A stretch of DNA of 57,627 nt. Source: Aestuariivirga sp. (GTDB lineage Bacteria; Pseudomonadota; Alphaproteobacteria; Rhizobiales; Aestuariivirgaceae). Position 1 is the stretch's first letter. Each line of letters starts with the position of its first letter. Below are positions 9,294-17,667 of this stretch, in pieces. The position numbers and the translations under genes are program-made. Below the pieces are notes generated by a model that was not told where the DNA came from, did no database searches, and saw only the letters and a program-made list of their open reading frames with translations. Location of the stretch: NCBI RefSeq assembly GCF_020252405.1, contig NZ_JADCDA010000078.1, forward strand, positions 1 through 57,627, in the 5' to 3' direction.

Positions 9294-9325
9294 CAAGGCG
9301 CAAGGCATGCAAGGCGCGAGGCATG
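9294..9325. repeat. Two 16-bp direct repeats
   Basis: CAAGGCGCAAGGCATG (9294-9309) is followed directly by a copy with one change (9310-9325). It lies between two convergent genes. No function is suggested. Confidence 0.5.
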
Positions 9326-9373
9326 GAAGTGCGCCGGGCCAAATTGACCACGCTGCTGCGCCGCCGCGGCAGA

Positions 9374-10591
9374 TCAGCGCGTGAACCGGGCCACGACCTC
9401 GACGTGGGATGAGTATTTGAACTGGTCCACCGCCGTCACCTGCTTCAGCGAAAAGCCTCCGCCGATGAGAATCTCCGCATCGCGCGCGAAGGTGACGGGA
9501 TCGCAGGAGACGGCCACCGCCGTCTTCACCTTGCTCCGCGCCAGCTGCCGCGCCTGCGCCTCTGCCCCCGCGCGCGGCGGGTCGAAGACGACCGCATCCA
9601 ATCCCTCCATCTCGCCCGGCGCCAAAGGCTCGCGGAACAGGTCGCGCACGGCGGCCGTCATCGGCTTGAGGCCGGAGGTGGCCTTTATCGCGGCGTTGAG
9701 CGCCGCGATGGCCGGCCTGTCATTGTCATAGGCCGCGACACGGGCGCGCTCGGCAATGCGGAACGCAAAGGGGCCGATGCCGCAGAACAGGTCAGCGGCA
9801 TTCCTCGCCTTGCCGAGCGCATCGACGACAAGCCGCGCCAGCGTCTCCTCGCCTTGTGCTGTCGCCTGCAGGAAGCCGCCGGGCGGAAGAGCGACGGTGG
9901 CCTTGCCGAGTTGAACCCGCGGCGCCGCCGCCGAGGCGATCACCTCGCCATTGACCGAGAGCCGCGCGAGTTTCAGCGCGTTGACGAAGCTTGCGAGACT
10001 GCCGTGCTCGCGCGCCAGAACGTCACGCCCGGCCTTCACGCTCACGTCGGGGCCGGCGCGCGTTGCCGTCACGCCGACGTCGCAATCGCCAAGCGTCGCG
10101 CCCAGCGCGCGGGCGATGTCGAAAGCCCGCTCCAGCGCGGGTTCGAGGACCGGGCAGTGGCCGATGTCAAGCAGCGTGTGGCTGCGCGCCGCCATGTAGC
10201 CCGCCGTCACCACGCCGTTGCGCTTGCGCACATGCAGCGCCACGCGGCGCCGCCCCGCGCCATGGGCATCGATGCAGTCAGCAACGGCGGCTTCAAAGCT
10301 ACGCGCCTTCAGCGCCCCGCTGACGAGCGAGGCCTTCCAGCTGCGATAGGGCTGCTCACGCCAGTGCTGCAGCTGGCAGCCGCCGCAACGGCCGTAATGG
10401 CGGCAGAAGGGCGCCACGCGGTCGGGCGATGCGGTGACGACGGCGGTCAGCGACAGCCGCTCGCCCGCGCCTTCCGCCGTCACCTCTTCATCGGGCAGCG
10501 TGTAAGGCACAAACACCGTGCGTCCCCCGGTGCGCGCCACGCCCTCTCCGCGCCGTCCGACACCTTCGATCGCCAGCGCCACGTCAGCCAT
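9374..10591 (-). CDS. 23S rRNA/tRNA uracil-5-methyltransferase (RlmD/TrmA family)
   Basis: This 405-residue class I SAM-dependent RNA methyltransferase has an N-terminal TRAM-like domain, then a four-cysteine Fe-S site (FCRHYGRCGGCQLQ plus a later GHCPVL). The MTase core shows LFCGIGPFAFRIA (SAM-binding), FDPPRAGAE (motif IV) and VAVSCDPVTFARD with the catalytic cysteine. It should methylate C5 of a uracil in rRNA or tRNA; the exact target is not predictable from sequence. The ATG at 10591 begins at the TRAM domain and overlaps the end of the upstream thiamine diphosphokinase gene by 8 bp. A longer frame exists but lacks conservation. Confidence 0.88.
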   Translation of the reverse strand: MADVALAIEGVGRRGEGVARTGGRTVFVPYTLPDEEVTAEGAGERLSLTAVVTASPDRVAPFCRHYGRCGGCQLQHWREQPYRSWKASLVSGALKARSFEAAVADCIDAHGAGRRRVALHVRKRNGVVTAGYMAARSHTLLDIGHCPVLEPALERAFDIARALGATLGDCDVGVTATRAGPDVSVKAGRDVLAREHGSLASFVNALKLARLSVNGEVIASAAAPRVQLGKATVALPPGGFLQATAQGEETLARLVVDALGKARNAADLFCGIGPFAFRIAERARVAAYDNDRPAIAALNAAIKATSGLKPMTAAVRDLFREPLAPGEMEGLDAVVFDPPRAGAEAQARQLARSKVKTAVAVSCDPVTFARDAEILIGGGFSLKQVTAVDQFKYSSHVEVVARFTR

Positions 10592-11225
10592 CGATGTGCT
10601 GCGGCGGATAAGCGATGGCCACGCCATGGCCCTCGACAAGTCGGATCGCCACAGGCCCCAGCGCGACGTTGGAGAGCGTAAGGGTCGATCCCACCGGCAC
10701 GTCGCGCTTGCTCAGCGGCCATTTCACGCCCTCGAGATCGAGGCCGAGAAGATCCGTGAACGGAATGATGCTGAGGCGCGTCTCCGGCGGCAGGTCCACG
10801 ACCATGCGGCCGCCGATCAGCGGCCAGGCCTCCTCCGTGCCGCTGGTCAGCATGCAGGCGACGCCCCGCCGCGCGATGGCGACGCTCTGGCCGAGGAGGC
10901 CTGCCGTGTGGTCCGTCTGGCCGCCCAGGCCGCCGAGCAGCATGATCTGGCTGGCGCCGCGGCGGATCGCCTCTTCCACCGCGATGGCGCCGTCGGTCGC
11001 GTCCTTCTCCGCGGGAAAGGTCTCGCGCGGCACGTCGCGGTACTGCATGGTGAGTTCGGAGCCTGCGGAATCGAAATCCCCCACCCAGAGTTCCGGCACC
11101 ACGCCCAGCGTTGACGCATGCATCATGCCGCTGTCGGCGGCAATCACGCGGGCCCCCCTGATCTGGCCCTTCAGCCGCGGCGTCGCCGTCAGGTCGCCGC
11201 CCAGCAAGATTGCAAATCGTGTCAT
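10584..11225 (-). CDS. Thiamine diphosphokinase
   Basis: This 213-residue enzyme transfers pyrophosphate from ATP to thiamine to give TPP. It has FAILLGGDL at the N-terminus, AADSGMMHA, the WVGDFDSAG motif, EKDATDGAIAVEEAI and GGLGGQTDH, all typical of the TPK family. It lies back to back with the thiBPQ thiamine importer, so import and activation of thiamine are linked. No riboswitch faces this strand in the intergenic region. Its 3' end overlaps the RNA methyltransferase gene. Confidence 0.9.
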   Translation of the reverse strand: MTRFAILLGGDLTATPRLKGQIRGARVIAADSGMMHASTLGVVPELWVGDFDSAGSELTMQYRDVPRETFPAEKDATDGAIAVEEAIRRGASQIMLLGGLGGQTDHTAGLLGQSVAIARRGVACMLTSGTEEAWPLIGGRMVVDLPPETRLSIIPFTDLLGLDLEGVKWPLSKRDVPVGSTLTLSNVALGPVAIRLVEGHGVAIAYPPQHIDG

Positions 11226-11283
11226 GCGCCGCTTGTAGCAAAAGCCGCTTGCCAGCGCACGCGGGAAGCCTTAGTTCTGATTT

Positions 11284-11383
11284 CGCTCTCAACGGGGTGC
11301 CGCGCCCAAGCGGCTGAGACGGGGCTTATGCCCCAAACCCGCTGAACCTGATCCGGATCATGCCGGCGGAGGGATTGCGAGCG
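11284..11383 (+). promoter_or_regulatory. TPP riboswitch (THI element)
   Basis: The conserved THI-box parts are present in order: GGGGTGC, GGCTGAGA, ACCCGCTGAACCTGATC, GGATCATGCCGGCGGAGGGA. CGCTC at 11284 pairs with GAGCG at 11379-11383 to close helix P1. It sits 52 bp upstream of thiB, so thiBPQ should be switched off when TPP is abundant. Confidence 0.95.
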
Positions 11384-11434
11384 GGCGTTCTCACCCAATG
11401 CCCAATCCTCCATCCAACGGCCAATGGAGGTATT

Positions 11435-12430
11435 ATGAAGAAGACACTCACAGCTCTGTTCGCGCTCCTCACGCTCACCGCCCCCGCGATGGCGAAGGAC
11501 ACGCTCACCGTCTACACCTATGACAGTTTCGTCGCCGAATGGGGCCCCGGCCCCAAGGTGAAGGAAGCCTTCGAGAAGACCTGCGACTGCACCGTCGAAT
11601 GGGTCGCCCCCGGCGACGGCGTGGCACTCCTCAACCGCCTGAAGCTCGAAGGCAAGAACACCAAGGCCGACGTGGTGCTGGGCCTCGACACCAACCTGAC
11701 GGCTGAGGCCGCCAAGACCGGCCTCTTCGGCAAGCACGGCATGGACGTGAAGGAGGCGAAGACACCCCTTCCGTGGACGGATGAATATTTCATGCCCTTC
11801 GACTACGGCTATTTCGCCGTGGTCTATGACAGTGAGACCATGAAGGACCCGCCGAAGTCGCTGGACGAACTGGTCAACGGCGACCCCAGGCAGAAGATCG
11901 TGCTGCAGGACCCGCGCTCCTCCACCCCGGGTCTCGGCTTCCTTCTCTGGATGAAGCAGGTCTATGGCGGCAGGGCGGCCGAGGCCTGGAGGAAGCTCGA
12001 GCCGCGCATCCTCACCGTGGCGCCCGGCTGGTCCGAGGCCTATGCGCTGTTCACCAAGGGCGAGGCGCCGATGGTGCTGTCCTACACCACCTCGCCCGCC
12101 TATCACATGATCGCCGAGAACACCGACCGCTACAAGGCGGCCTCCTTCGCCGAGGGCCACTACCTGCAGGTCGAGGTCGGCGGCATCATCGAGGGCAGCA
12201 AGCACAAGGAGCTGGCGCAGAAGTTCCTCGCCTTCATGATGCAGCCGGGCTTCCAGGACCAGATCCCCACCAACAACTGGATGTTCCCGGCGGGCGCCAC
12301 CTCGGCGCCATTGCCGCCGGCCTTCGACCGGCTGGTGAAGCCCGCAAAGACGCTGCTCTATTCGCCCGACGAGGTGGACCAGAACCGCCGCGCCTGGATC
12401 GACGAGTGGCTGAACGCCACGGCGAAGTAA
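11435..12430 (+). CDS. thiB: Thiamine-binding periplasmic protein
   Basis: This 331-residue protein is the periplasmic receptor of the ThiBPQ importer for thiamine and its phosphates. The first 20 residues ([20 protein letters not shown]) are a classic Sec signal peptide ending in AMA. The mature part begins [20 protein letters not shown], typical of ThiB, and has the SYTTSPAYH segment near the ligand site. The start is ATG 11435 with TGGAGG just upstream; the longer frame runs into the riboswitch and is rejected. It is the first gene of the riboswitch operon. Confidence 0.94.
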   Translation: MKKTLTALFALLTLTAPAMAKDTLTVYTYDSFVAEWGPGPKVKEAFEKTCDCTVEWVAPGDGVALLNRLKLEGKNTKADVVLGLDTNLTAEAAKTGLFGKHGMDVKEAKTPLPWTDEYFMPFDYGYFAVVYDSETMKDPPKSLDELVNGDPRQKIVLQDPRSSTPGLGFLLWMKQVYGGRAAEAWRKLEPRILTVAPGWSEAYALFTKGEAPMVLSYTTSPAYHMIAENTDRYKAASFAEGHYLQVEVGGIIEGSKHKELAQKFLAFMMQPGFQDQIPTNNWMFPAGATSAPLPPAFDRLVKPAKTLLYSPDEVDQNRRAWIDEWLNATAK

Positions 12431-12440
12431 CGCGCGCGGG

Positions 12441-13970
12441 GTGATCGCCTACCGACCATCGCGGGCGCCGGGTTATGCGGCGCTCGCCCTTCTGGCCCTC
12501 GCACTCGCGGCGGGCTTCCTGCCGGTGCTGCGCATGGGGCTGGAGCAGGGCTTCTCCGGCCTCGATCCTTATGTGTTCCGTGTGCTGCGCTTCACGCTCC
12601 TTCAGGCGGGGCTGTCCACCGTTCTCTCGCTCGCCCTCGGCCTGCCGCTGGCCCGGGCCCTCGCGCGGCAATCCTCTTTCCCCGGGCGGGCGCTGCTGCT
12701 CAGGCTCCTCAATCTGCCGCTGGCGCTGCCGGCCATCGTGGTCGTCATCGGCATCATCGAAGTCTATGGCGCCGGGGGCTGGCTCGGCGGGGTGTTCGAC
12801 ATTTACGGCCTGCAAGGCATCCTGCTGGCGCATGTGTTCTTCAACGCGCCGCTCGCCGCGCGGCTGATCCTTGCTGATCTCGAGCGCATCCCGGCGGAGA
12901 GCTGGAAGCTCGCCGCGCAGCTGGGCCTCCAGCCCACCGCCATCTGGCGGCTCGTCGAATGGCCCGCGGTGAGGAGCGGCGTCGCGGGCGCCGCACTTCT
13001 CATCTTCCTGCTCTGCGCGTCGAGCTTTGCCGTGGTGCTCACGCTTGGCGGCGGCCCGCGCGCCACCACGCTGGAGGTGGCGATCTACCAGTCGCTGCGC
13101 GCCGACTTCGACCCGCAGCGCGCTTCCATGCTGGCTTTGGTGCAGCTCGCCCTGTGCGCGACGCTGGCCCTGACCGCCCAGGCCTGGGGCGGCCTCGCCG
13201 TCGGCTGGCCCATGCTGCGGCTGCAGCCCAGGCGCCATGATGGCCGTTCGGCAAGCGCCCGCCTGTTCGATGGCGGGGTGGTGGTGCTCGCCCTTCTGTT
13301 GCTCGTGCCGCCGCTGATGGCGCTCGTCGCGGCGGGGCTCCTCCACATCCGTCCCTCGGCCCTCCTTGCGCGCGCGCTTGCGACGAGCCTCGGCCTCGGC
13401 GCCGCGAGCGCCGCGCTGGCCTTCGCCGTGGTCTGGCCGCTCGCCGTGCTGGCTGTGCGCAGTGATGCGTGGCGGAAGGCCGCCGCCATTGCGGTGCTCG
13501 CCTCGTGGATCGTTCCGCCGGCGGCGCTCGCCACCGGCTGGTTCGTCAGCCTCATCGCCCATGCCGGCATGACGGGGCTTGCGGCTTTCCTCGTGATCGC
13601 CATGAATGCGCTGATGTCGCTGCCCTTCGCCGCCCGCGTGCTGACGCCCGCCCTCGCGCAGTCCGCGGAGGCGCATGACCGGCTGTGCATGAGCCTCGGC
13701 CTCTCCGGCTGGAGCCGTTTCCGGCTGGTGGAGCTGCCCGTGATGAAGCGCGCCATCGGCCTCTCCCTTGTCATGGCGCTCATCCTGTCCCTGGGCGACC
13801 TCACCGCCATCTCGCTCTTCGGCACGCAGGACTTCGTGACGCTTCCCGCCCTCATCCACCGCCAGATGGGCAGCTACCGCTTTGACGAGGCCATCGGCAC
13901 GGCGCTGGTGCTGGGCGCGCTCGTGCTCGCCTTCTCCTCGCTCGCGGAACGCTGGAGCGGCCAGCGATGA
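12441..13970 (+). CDS. thiP: Thiamine ABC transporter permease
   Basis: This 509-residue inner-membrane protein is a fused double permease with about 12 hydrophobic segments. Each half carries an EAA-type loop for docking the ATPase (ESWKLAAQLGLQPTAIWRLVEWP split at about residue 155, and EAHDRLCMSLGLSG at about 415). This duplicated architecture is usual for ThiP. It starts at GTG 12441, 10 bp after thiB, with a GC-rich ribosome site, and its end overlaps thiQ as ATGA. Confidence 0.92.
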   Translation: MIAYRPSRAPGYAALALLALALAAGFLPVLRMGLEQGFSGLDPYVFRVLRFTLLQAGLSTVLSLALGLPLARALARQSSFPGRALLLRLLNLPLALPAIVVVIGIIEVYGAGGWLGGVFDIYGLQGILLAHVFFNAPLAARLILADLERIPAESWKLAAQLGLQPTAIWRLVEWPAVRSGVAGAALLIFLLCASSFAVVLTLGGGPRATTLEVAIYQSLRADFDPQRASMLALVQLALCATLALTAQAWGGLAVGWPMLRLQPRRHDGRSASARLFDGGVVVLALLLLVPPLMALVAAGLLHIRPSALLARALATSLGLGAASAALAFAVVWPLAVLAVRSDAWRKAAAIAVLASWIVPPAALATGWFVSLIAHAGMTGLAAFLVIAMNALMSLPFAARVLTPALAQSAEAHDRLCMSLGLSGWSRFRLVELPVMKRAIGLSLVMALILSLGDLTAISLFGTQDFVTLPALIHRQMGSYRFDEAIGTALVLGALVLAFSSLAERWSGQR

Positions 13971-14683
13971 TCCGTCTCGATGACGTAACATTCCGCCACG
14001 AAGACATGCGGATGCGCTTCGATGCGGAGTTCCCCGCCGCCTCCCTCACCGCGGTGATCGGCCCCTCGGGCGGCGGCAAGTCGACGCTCCTCAACCTCAT
14101 CGCCGGCTTCGAGATGCCGGAGAGTGGCCGTGTGCTCATCGGCGGGCGGGACGTCACGGCGCTGCCGCCGGACCAGCGCCCGGTCAGCATGATCTTCCAG
14201 GACAACAACGTCTTCGCCCATCTCGACCTGTGGCAGAACGTGGCGCTGGGCATTTCGCCCTCGCTGAAGCCCGATGCGGAGCAGAGGTCGCGCGTCGATG
14301 CCGCGCTGACCGAAGTCGGCCTCGGCGCGCTGATGCACAGGAAGCCCGGCGAGGTTTCCGGTGGCGAGCGCCAGCGCGTCGCGGTGGCCCGCGCCCTGGT
14401 GCGCGACAGGCCGGCGCTGCTGCTGGACGAGCCCTTCGCAGCACTCGGCCCCGCCATGCGCAAGGACATGCTGGAGCTGGTGAAGACCATGCAGCGGTCG
14501 CGGAAACTCACCGTGGTGATGGTCACGCACCAGCCGGAAGACGCACTTACCGCCGCCACGCACACGGCCTATCTCGAAAGCGGTCGCGTCCTCGCGCTGC
14601 GCCCCACGGCGGAGCTCTTCGCGGCTCGGGACCTGCCCGGGCTCCGCGCCTATCTGGGAGACTGGAGAAGCTCCGGGCTTTAG
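13967..14683 (+). CDS. thiQ: Thiamine ABC transporter ATP-binding protein
   Basis: This 238-residue ABC ATPase powers thiamine import. Walker A is GPSGGGKST, the Q-loop is SMIFQDNNVF, the signature is VSGGERQR, Walker B is LLLDEPFAAL and the switch histidine is in MVTHQPEDA. All motifs are complete, unlike the unusual ATPase pair near 48-54 kb. It overlaps thiP by 4 bp. There is no C-terminal regulatory domain, as expected for ThiQ. Confidence 0.92.
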   Translation: MIRLDDVTFRHEDMRMRFDAEFPAASLTAVIGPSGGGKSTLLNLIAGFEMPESGRVLIGGRDVTALPPDQRPVSMIFQDNNVFAHLDLWQNVALGISPSLKPDAEQRSRVDAALTEVGLGALMHRKPGEVSGGERQRVAVARALVRDRPALLLDEPFAALGPAMRKDMLELVKTMQRSRKLTVVMVTHQPEDALTAATHTAYLESGRVLALRPTAELFAARDLPGLRAYLGDWRSSGL

Positions 14684-14701
14684 GCTACAGCCTTGGGCCT
14701 G

Positions 14702-16540
14702 ATGAGCAGGATTCTCCTTCACCTCCGCGGCATCGGCCTCACCTTTGGCGGACGTCCCATCCTCGGGAATGCCGAGCTCGCGGTGGCCGAGGGCGAGCGC
14801 GTGGCGCTTGTCGGGCGCAACGGCTCGGGCAAGTCGACGCTGTTGAAGATCGCCGCCGGCATGGTCGAGGCCGACATGGTCGAGGCCGACATGGTCGAGG
14901 CCGACAAGGGCGAGCGCTGGGTGCAGCCCGGCGTCACGATCCGCTATTTGCCGCAGGAGCCTGACCTCTCTGCCCATGCGACCGTTCTGGACTATGTCGC
15001 GGCGGGGCTTGGCCCGGCCGATGATCCGCACCGCTGCACCTATCTGCTGCGCGAACTGGGCCTCACCGGCGATGAAAATCCGCAGCGCCTGTCGGGCGGC
15101 GAAATCCGCCGGGCCGCCATCGCCCGCACGCTGGCGCCGCAGCCGGACGTGCTGCTGCTCGACGAGCCGACGAACCACCTGGACCTATCCGCCATCGAAT
15201 GGCTGGAAGCGGAGCTCAAGTCGCTGCGCTCAGCCTTCGTGCTGATCAGCCATGACCGGCGCTTCCTGCAATCGCTCACCAACCGCACGGTCTGGCTCGA
15301 CCGCGGCGCCTCGCGACGCCTCGACCGCGGCTTCGCCGATTTCGAAACCTGGCGCGACGAGGTGCTGGCGAAGGAAGAGGCCGAGCAGGCGCTGCTCGCC
15401 AGGCGCATCGAGGCGGAGGAGCACTGGATGCGCTATGGCGTCACCGCGCGAAGGAAGCGCAACATGCGCCGCGTCGGCCTGCTGGCGTCGCTCCGCAAGG
15501 AGCGCAGGGAACATGTGGGCCAGCAGGGTGCGGTGCGCATGGCCGCCACCTCGGGCGACATGTCCGGCAAGCTGGTGGCGCAAGCCAAGGCCGTGTCGAA
15601 GACCTTCGGCGAAAGGCCGATCGTCGCGGACCTCGATCTCCTCGTCATGCGCGGCGACAGGCTGGGCATCGCCGGCCCCAATGGCGCGGGCAAGACGACG
15701 CTCATCAAGCTGCTGACCGGCGCGCTGGACCCCGACAGCGGCACGATCCGCCTCGGCGCCAATCTTCAGACCGTGACGCTGGACCAGAGCCGCCAGAGCC
15801 TTGATCCCGGTGCGACTCTGGCGGACGTCATCACCGATGGCCGCGGCAATTCGGTCACGGTCAATGGCGAGACCAGGCATGTGGTCAGCTACATGAAGGA
15901 CTTCCTCTTCCCGCCGGACAAGGCGCGCACACCCGTGCGTGTCCTTTCGGGCGGCGAGCGCGGCCGGCTGATCCTGGCGCGCGAACTCGCCAAGCCCTCG
16001 AACCTCCTGATCCTCGACGAGCCCACCAATGACCTCGACCTCGAAACGCTCGACATGCTGCAGGAGATGCTGGCGGACTATGCCGGCACCATTCTTCTGG
16101 TGAGCCACGACCGCGACTTCCTCGACCGCGTGGCCACCTCGGTGCTGATGGCCGAGGGCGATGGCAGGTGGACCGAATATGCCGGCGGCTATTCGGACAT
16201 GGTGGCCCAGCGCGGGGCCGGCGTGGAAGCAGGCAAGTTCAAGGCGGAGGCCGCCAGGCCATCATCCTCATCCGCGCCGAAGACCGAGGCCCCGCAGGCG
16301 CGGCGCAAGCTCTCCTTCAAGGAGAAACACGCGCTGGAAACATTGCCCGCGACGATGAAGAAGCTGGAGAACGAGATCGGCACACTCGAAGCGAAGCTCG
16401 CCGATGCGGCGCTGTTCGCACGCGACGCGAAGGCCTTCGATCAGGCCGCGTCACGCCTCACGGCGGCGCGCGGGGATTTGGCCAGGGCGGAAGAGCAGTG
16501 GCTCGAACTCGAAATGAAACGCGAGATGCTGGAGGGGTGA
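14702..16540 (+). CDS. uup: ABC-F family ATPase (Uup type)
   Basis: This 612-residue protein has two ABC cassettes and no membrane domain, as in ABC-F translation/genome-stability factors. Walker A motifs are GRNGSGKST and GPNGAGKTT; signatures are LSGGEIRRAA and LSGGERGRL; both Walker B motifs read LLDEPTNHLDL or ILDEPTNDLDL. The charged C-terminal coiled coil (ALETLPATMKKLENEI onward) is the Uup-type DNA-binding region rather than EttA. A VEAD-type segment just after the first Walker A is triplicated (residues 54-68). The ATG at 14702 is preferred over the TTG 9 bp upstream. It follows thiQ closely but has an unrelated role. Confidence 0.88.
   Translation: MSRILLHLRGIGLTFGGRPILGNAELAVAEGERVALVGRNGSGKSTLLKIAAGMVEADMVEADMVEADKGERWVQPGVTIRYLPQEPDLSAHATVLDYVAAGLGPADDPHRCTYLLRELGLTGDENPQRLSGGEIRRAAIARTLAPQPDVLLLDEPTNHLDLSAIEWLEAELKSLRSAFVLISHDRRFLQSLTNRTVWLDRGASRRLDRGFADFETWRDEVLAKEEAEQALLARRIEAEEHWMRYGVTARRKRNMRRVGLLASLRKERREHVGQQGAVRMAATSGDMSGKLVAQAKAVSKTFGERPIVADLDLLVMRGDRLGIAGPNGAGKTTLIKLLTGALDPDSGTIRLGANLQTVTLDQSRQSLDPGATLADVITDGRGNSVTVNGETRHVVSYMKDFLFPPDKARTPVRVLSGGERGRLILARELAKPSNLLILDEPTNDLDLETLDMLQEMLADYAGTILLVSHDRDFLDRVATSVLMAEGDGRWTEYAGGYSDMVAQRGAGVEAGKFKAEAARPSSSSAPKTEAPQARRKLSFKEKHALETLPATMKKLENEIGTLEAKLADAALFARDAKAFDQAASRLTAARGDLARAEEQWLELEMKREMLEG
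14861..14905 (+). repeat. In-frame 15-bp tandem triplication inside uup
   Basis: ATGGTCGAGGCCGAC occurs three times in a row without a mismatch (14861-14875, 14876-14890, 14891-14905), encoding MVEAD three times. Perfect identity suggests a recent slippage expansion. Confidence 0.9.
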
Positions 16541-16565
16541 CGCCTTCGCCGTGCCCGCCCAACCT

Positions 16566-16644
16566 TCACCTTGCCCGGGCCAGACCCGGGCATCCTTTTC
16601 CCGGCCGCCAAAAAGGATACGCGGGTCAAGCCCGCGCAAGGTGA
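16566..16644. repeat. 79-bp intergenic inverted repeat between convergent genes
   Basis: This has the same design as 2549-2628: TCACCTT and AAGGTGA ends, inner GC-rich arms, GCATCC-TTTT on the left and AAAAAGGAT on the right. It separates the convergent uup and lysR genes. Confidence 0.7.
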
Positions 16645-16716
16645 ATTGGGAGACGTGAGGTGGATGGAAGGCGCCGAGGCCGCGCGCGAGGCCGCGGCCA
16701 GTGGCGGCGCCGGCGC

Positions 16717-17574
16717 TCAAGATGGTTCGGCCGTGAAGAAGGAGCGGATGACGTGGAGCGAGCTGCGCGATTTTAGGCAGATCATCCACTCCTCCATCTC
16801 CGTCGTCCAGTCCGGAATGGCGAGCGCCGCCAGCCGCCCGTCGGGCACGAGTTCGCCTTGCGACATGATGGCAAGCCCCAGCCCCTGTGCCGCGGCCTCG
16901 CGCGCGGCCTCGCGGCTTTCGATCTCGATCGCGCCGGACAGCGCCAGCCCGCGCCTGCGCGCCTCCTCCAGCAGCAGGCTGCGCGTCATGGAGCCTTCCT
17001 CGCGCAGGATGAGCGGCAGCTTCACAAGCTGCGCGAAGGGCATCTCCCTCAGCTTCGCCAGCCGCGAGGAACGCTGCACCACCGCCACCAGCCGGTCGCT
17101 CCTGAGTTTCTTCGCCAGGAACCCCGGTTCCGCCGGCCGCCCGGCGGTGATGGCGATGTCGATGGAAAAATCCTCGAGCCGCCTGACCAGCTGCGCGGAG
17201 TTTCCCGTCACCAGCCGCACCGAGAGCCTGGGGTGCCTCAACCGGAAGCGGGCAAGTTCCGGCAGGATGTGCACGGCGGCATCCGCCCCGATGGTCAGCT
17301 GGCCTTCCTCCAGGGTCTTGCCGCGGGAGAGGAGTTCGAGCGCCTGCGCCTCCGCCTCGAACTGGCGCTCGGCGATGGCGAAGAGCTTGCGCCCCATGCC
17401 GGTCAGCGCCACGCCGGAGGGCGCGCGGGTGAAGAGCTGCACGCCATAGGTCTCCTCCAGCTTTCGCACATGGTCGGACACGGCCGGCTGGGTGAGGCCC
17501 AGGGCCTCCGCCGCGCGGGAAAATCCGCCGTGCACGGCAACGGCGTGGAAGGCCTTCAGCTGGGCGTGTCGCAT
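16717..17574 (-). CDS. LysR-family regulator, probably of the phnWAY genes
   Basis: This 285-residue protein has an N-terminal winged helix-turn-helix (GGFSRAAEALGLTQPAVSDHVRKLEE, split here as two motifs) and a periplasmic-binding-like effector domain. It is divergent from phnW with 93 bp between the starts, the standard arrangement for a LysR regulator and its target. The effector could be 2-aminoethylphosphonate or a pathway intermediate. The frame opens 8 codons earlier, but that start would place coding sequence through two nested palindromes, so ATG 17574 is chosen. Confidence 0.85.
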   Translation of the reverse strand: MRHAQLKAFHAVAVHGGFSRAAEALGLTQPAVSDHVRKLEETYGVQLFTRAPSGVALTGMGRKLFAIAERQFEAEAQALELLSRGKTLEEGQLTIGADAAVHILPELARFRLRHPRLSVRLVTGNSAQLVRRLEDFSIDIAITAGRPAEPGFLAKKLRSDRLVAVVQRSSRLAKLREMPFAQLVKLPLILREEGSMTRSLLLEEARRRGLALSGAIEIESREAAREAAAQGLGLAIMSQGELVPDGRLAALAIPDWTTEMEEWMICLKSRSSLHVIRSFFTAEPS

Positions 17575-17621
17575 ATCAGTCACACTTATGTGGCACATAA
17601 GAACATACGATTTGACTGATA
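17574..17621. promoter_or_regulatory. Nested palindromes in the lysR-phnW divergent promoter
   Basis: The inner palindrome CTTATGTG-G-CACATAAG (17585-17601) is perfect. The outer pair TATCAGTC (17574-17581) and GACTGATA (17614-17621) is also perfect and symmetric about nearly the same centre. TTGACT at 17612-17617 could be the phnW -35 box, with CATTTT at 17635-17640 as a weak -10. These are likely binding sites of the LysR protein. Confidence 0.6.
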
Positions 17622-17667
17622 GGGGTCAAGCGCCCATTTTCCGGTTCGCATCCGGGAGGTCACCGAC

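Noticed and set aside
12234-13991. A 585-codon open frame antisense to thiP
   Set aside because: Arg/Gly/Glu-rich shadow composition without motifs; thiP on the other strand has clear permease features and operon spacing.
17575-17598. Earlier start for the LysR regulator
   Set aside because: It would make two perfect palindromes coding sequence, and the conserved family start is MRHAQLKAF at 17574.
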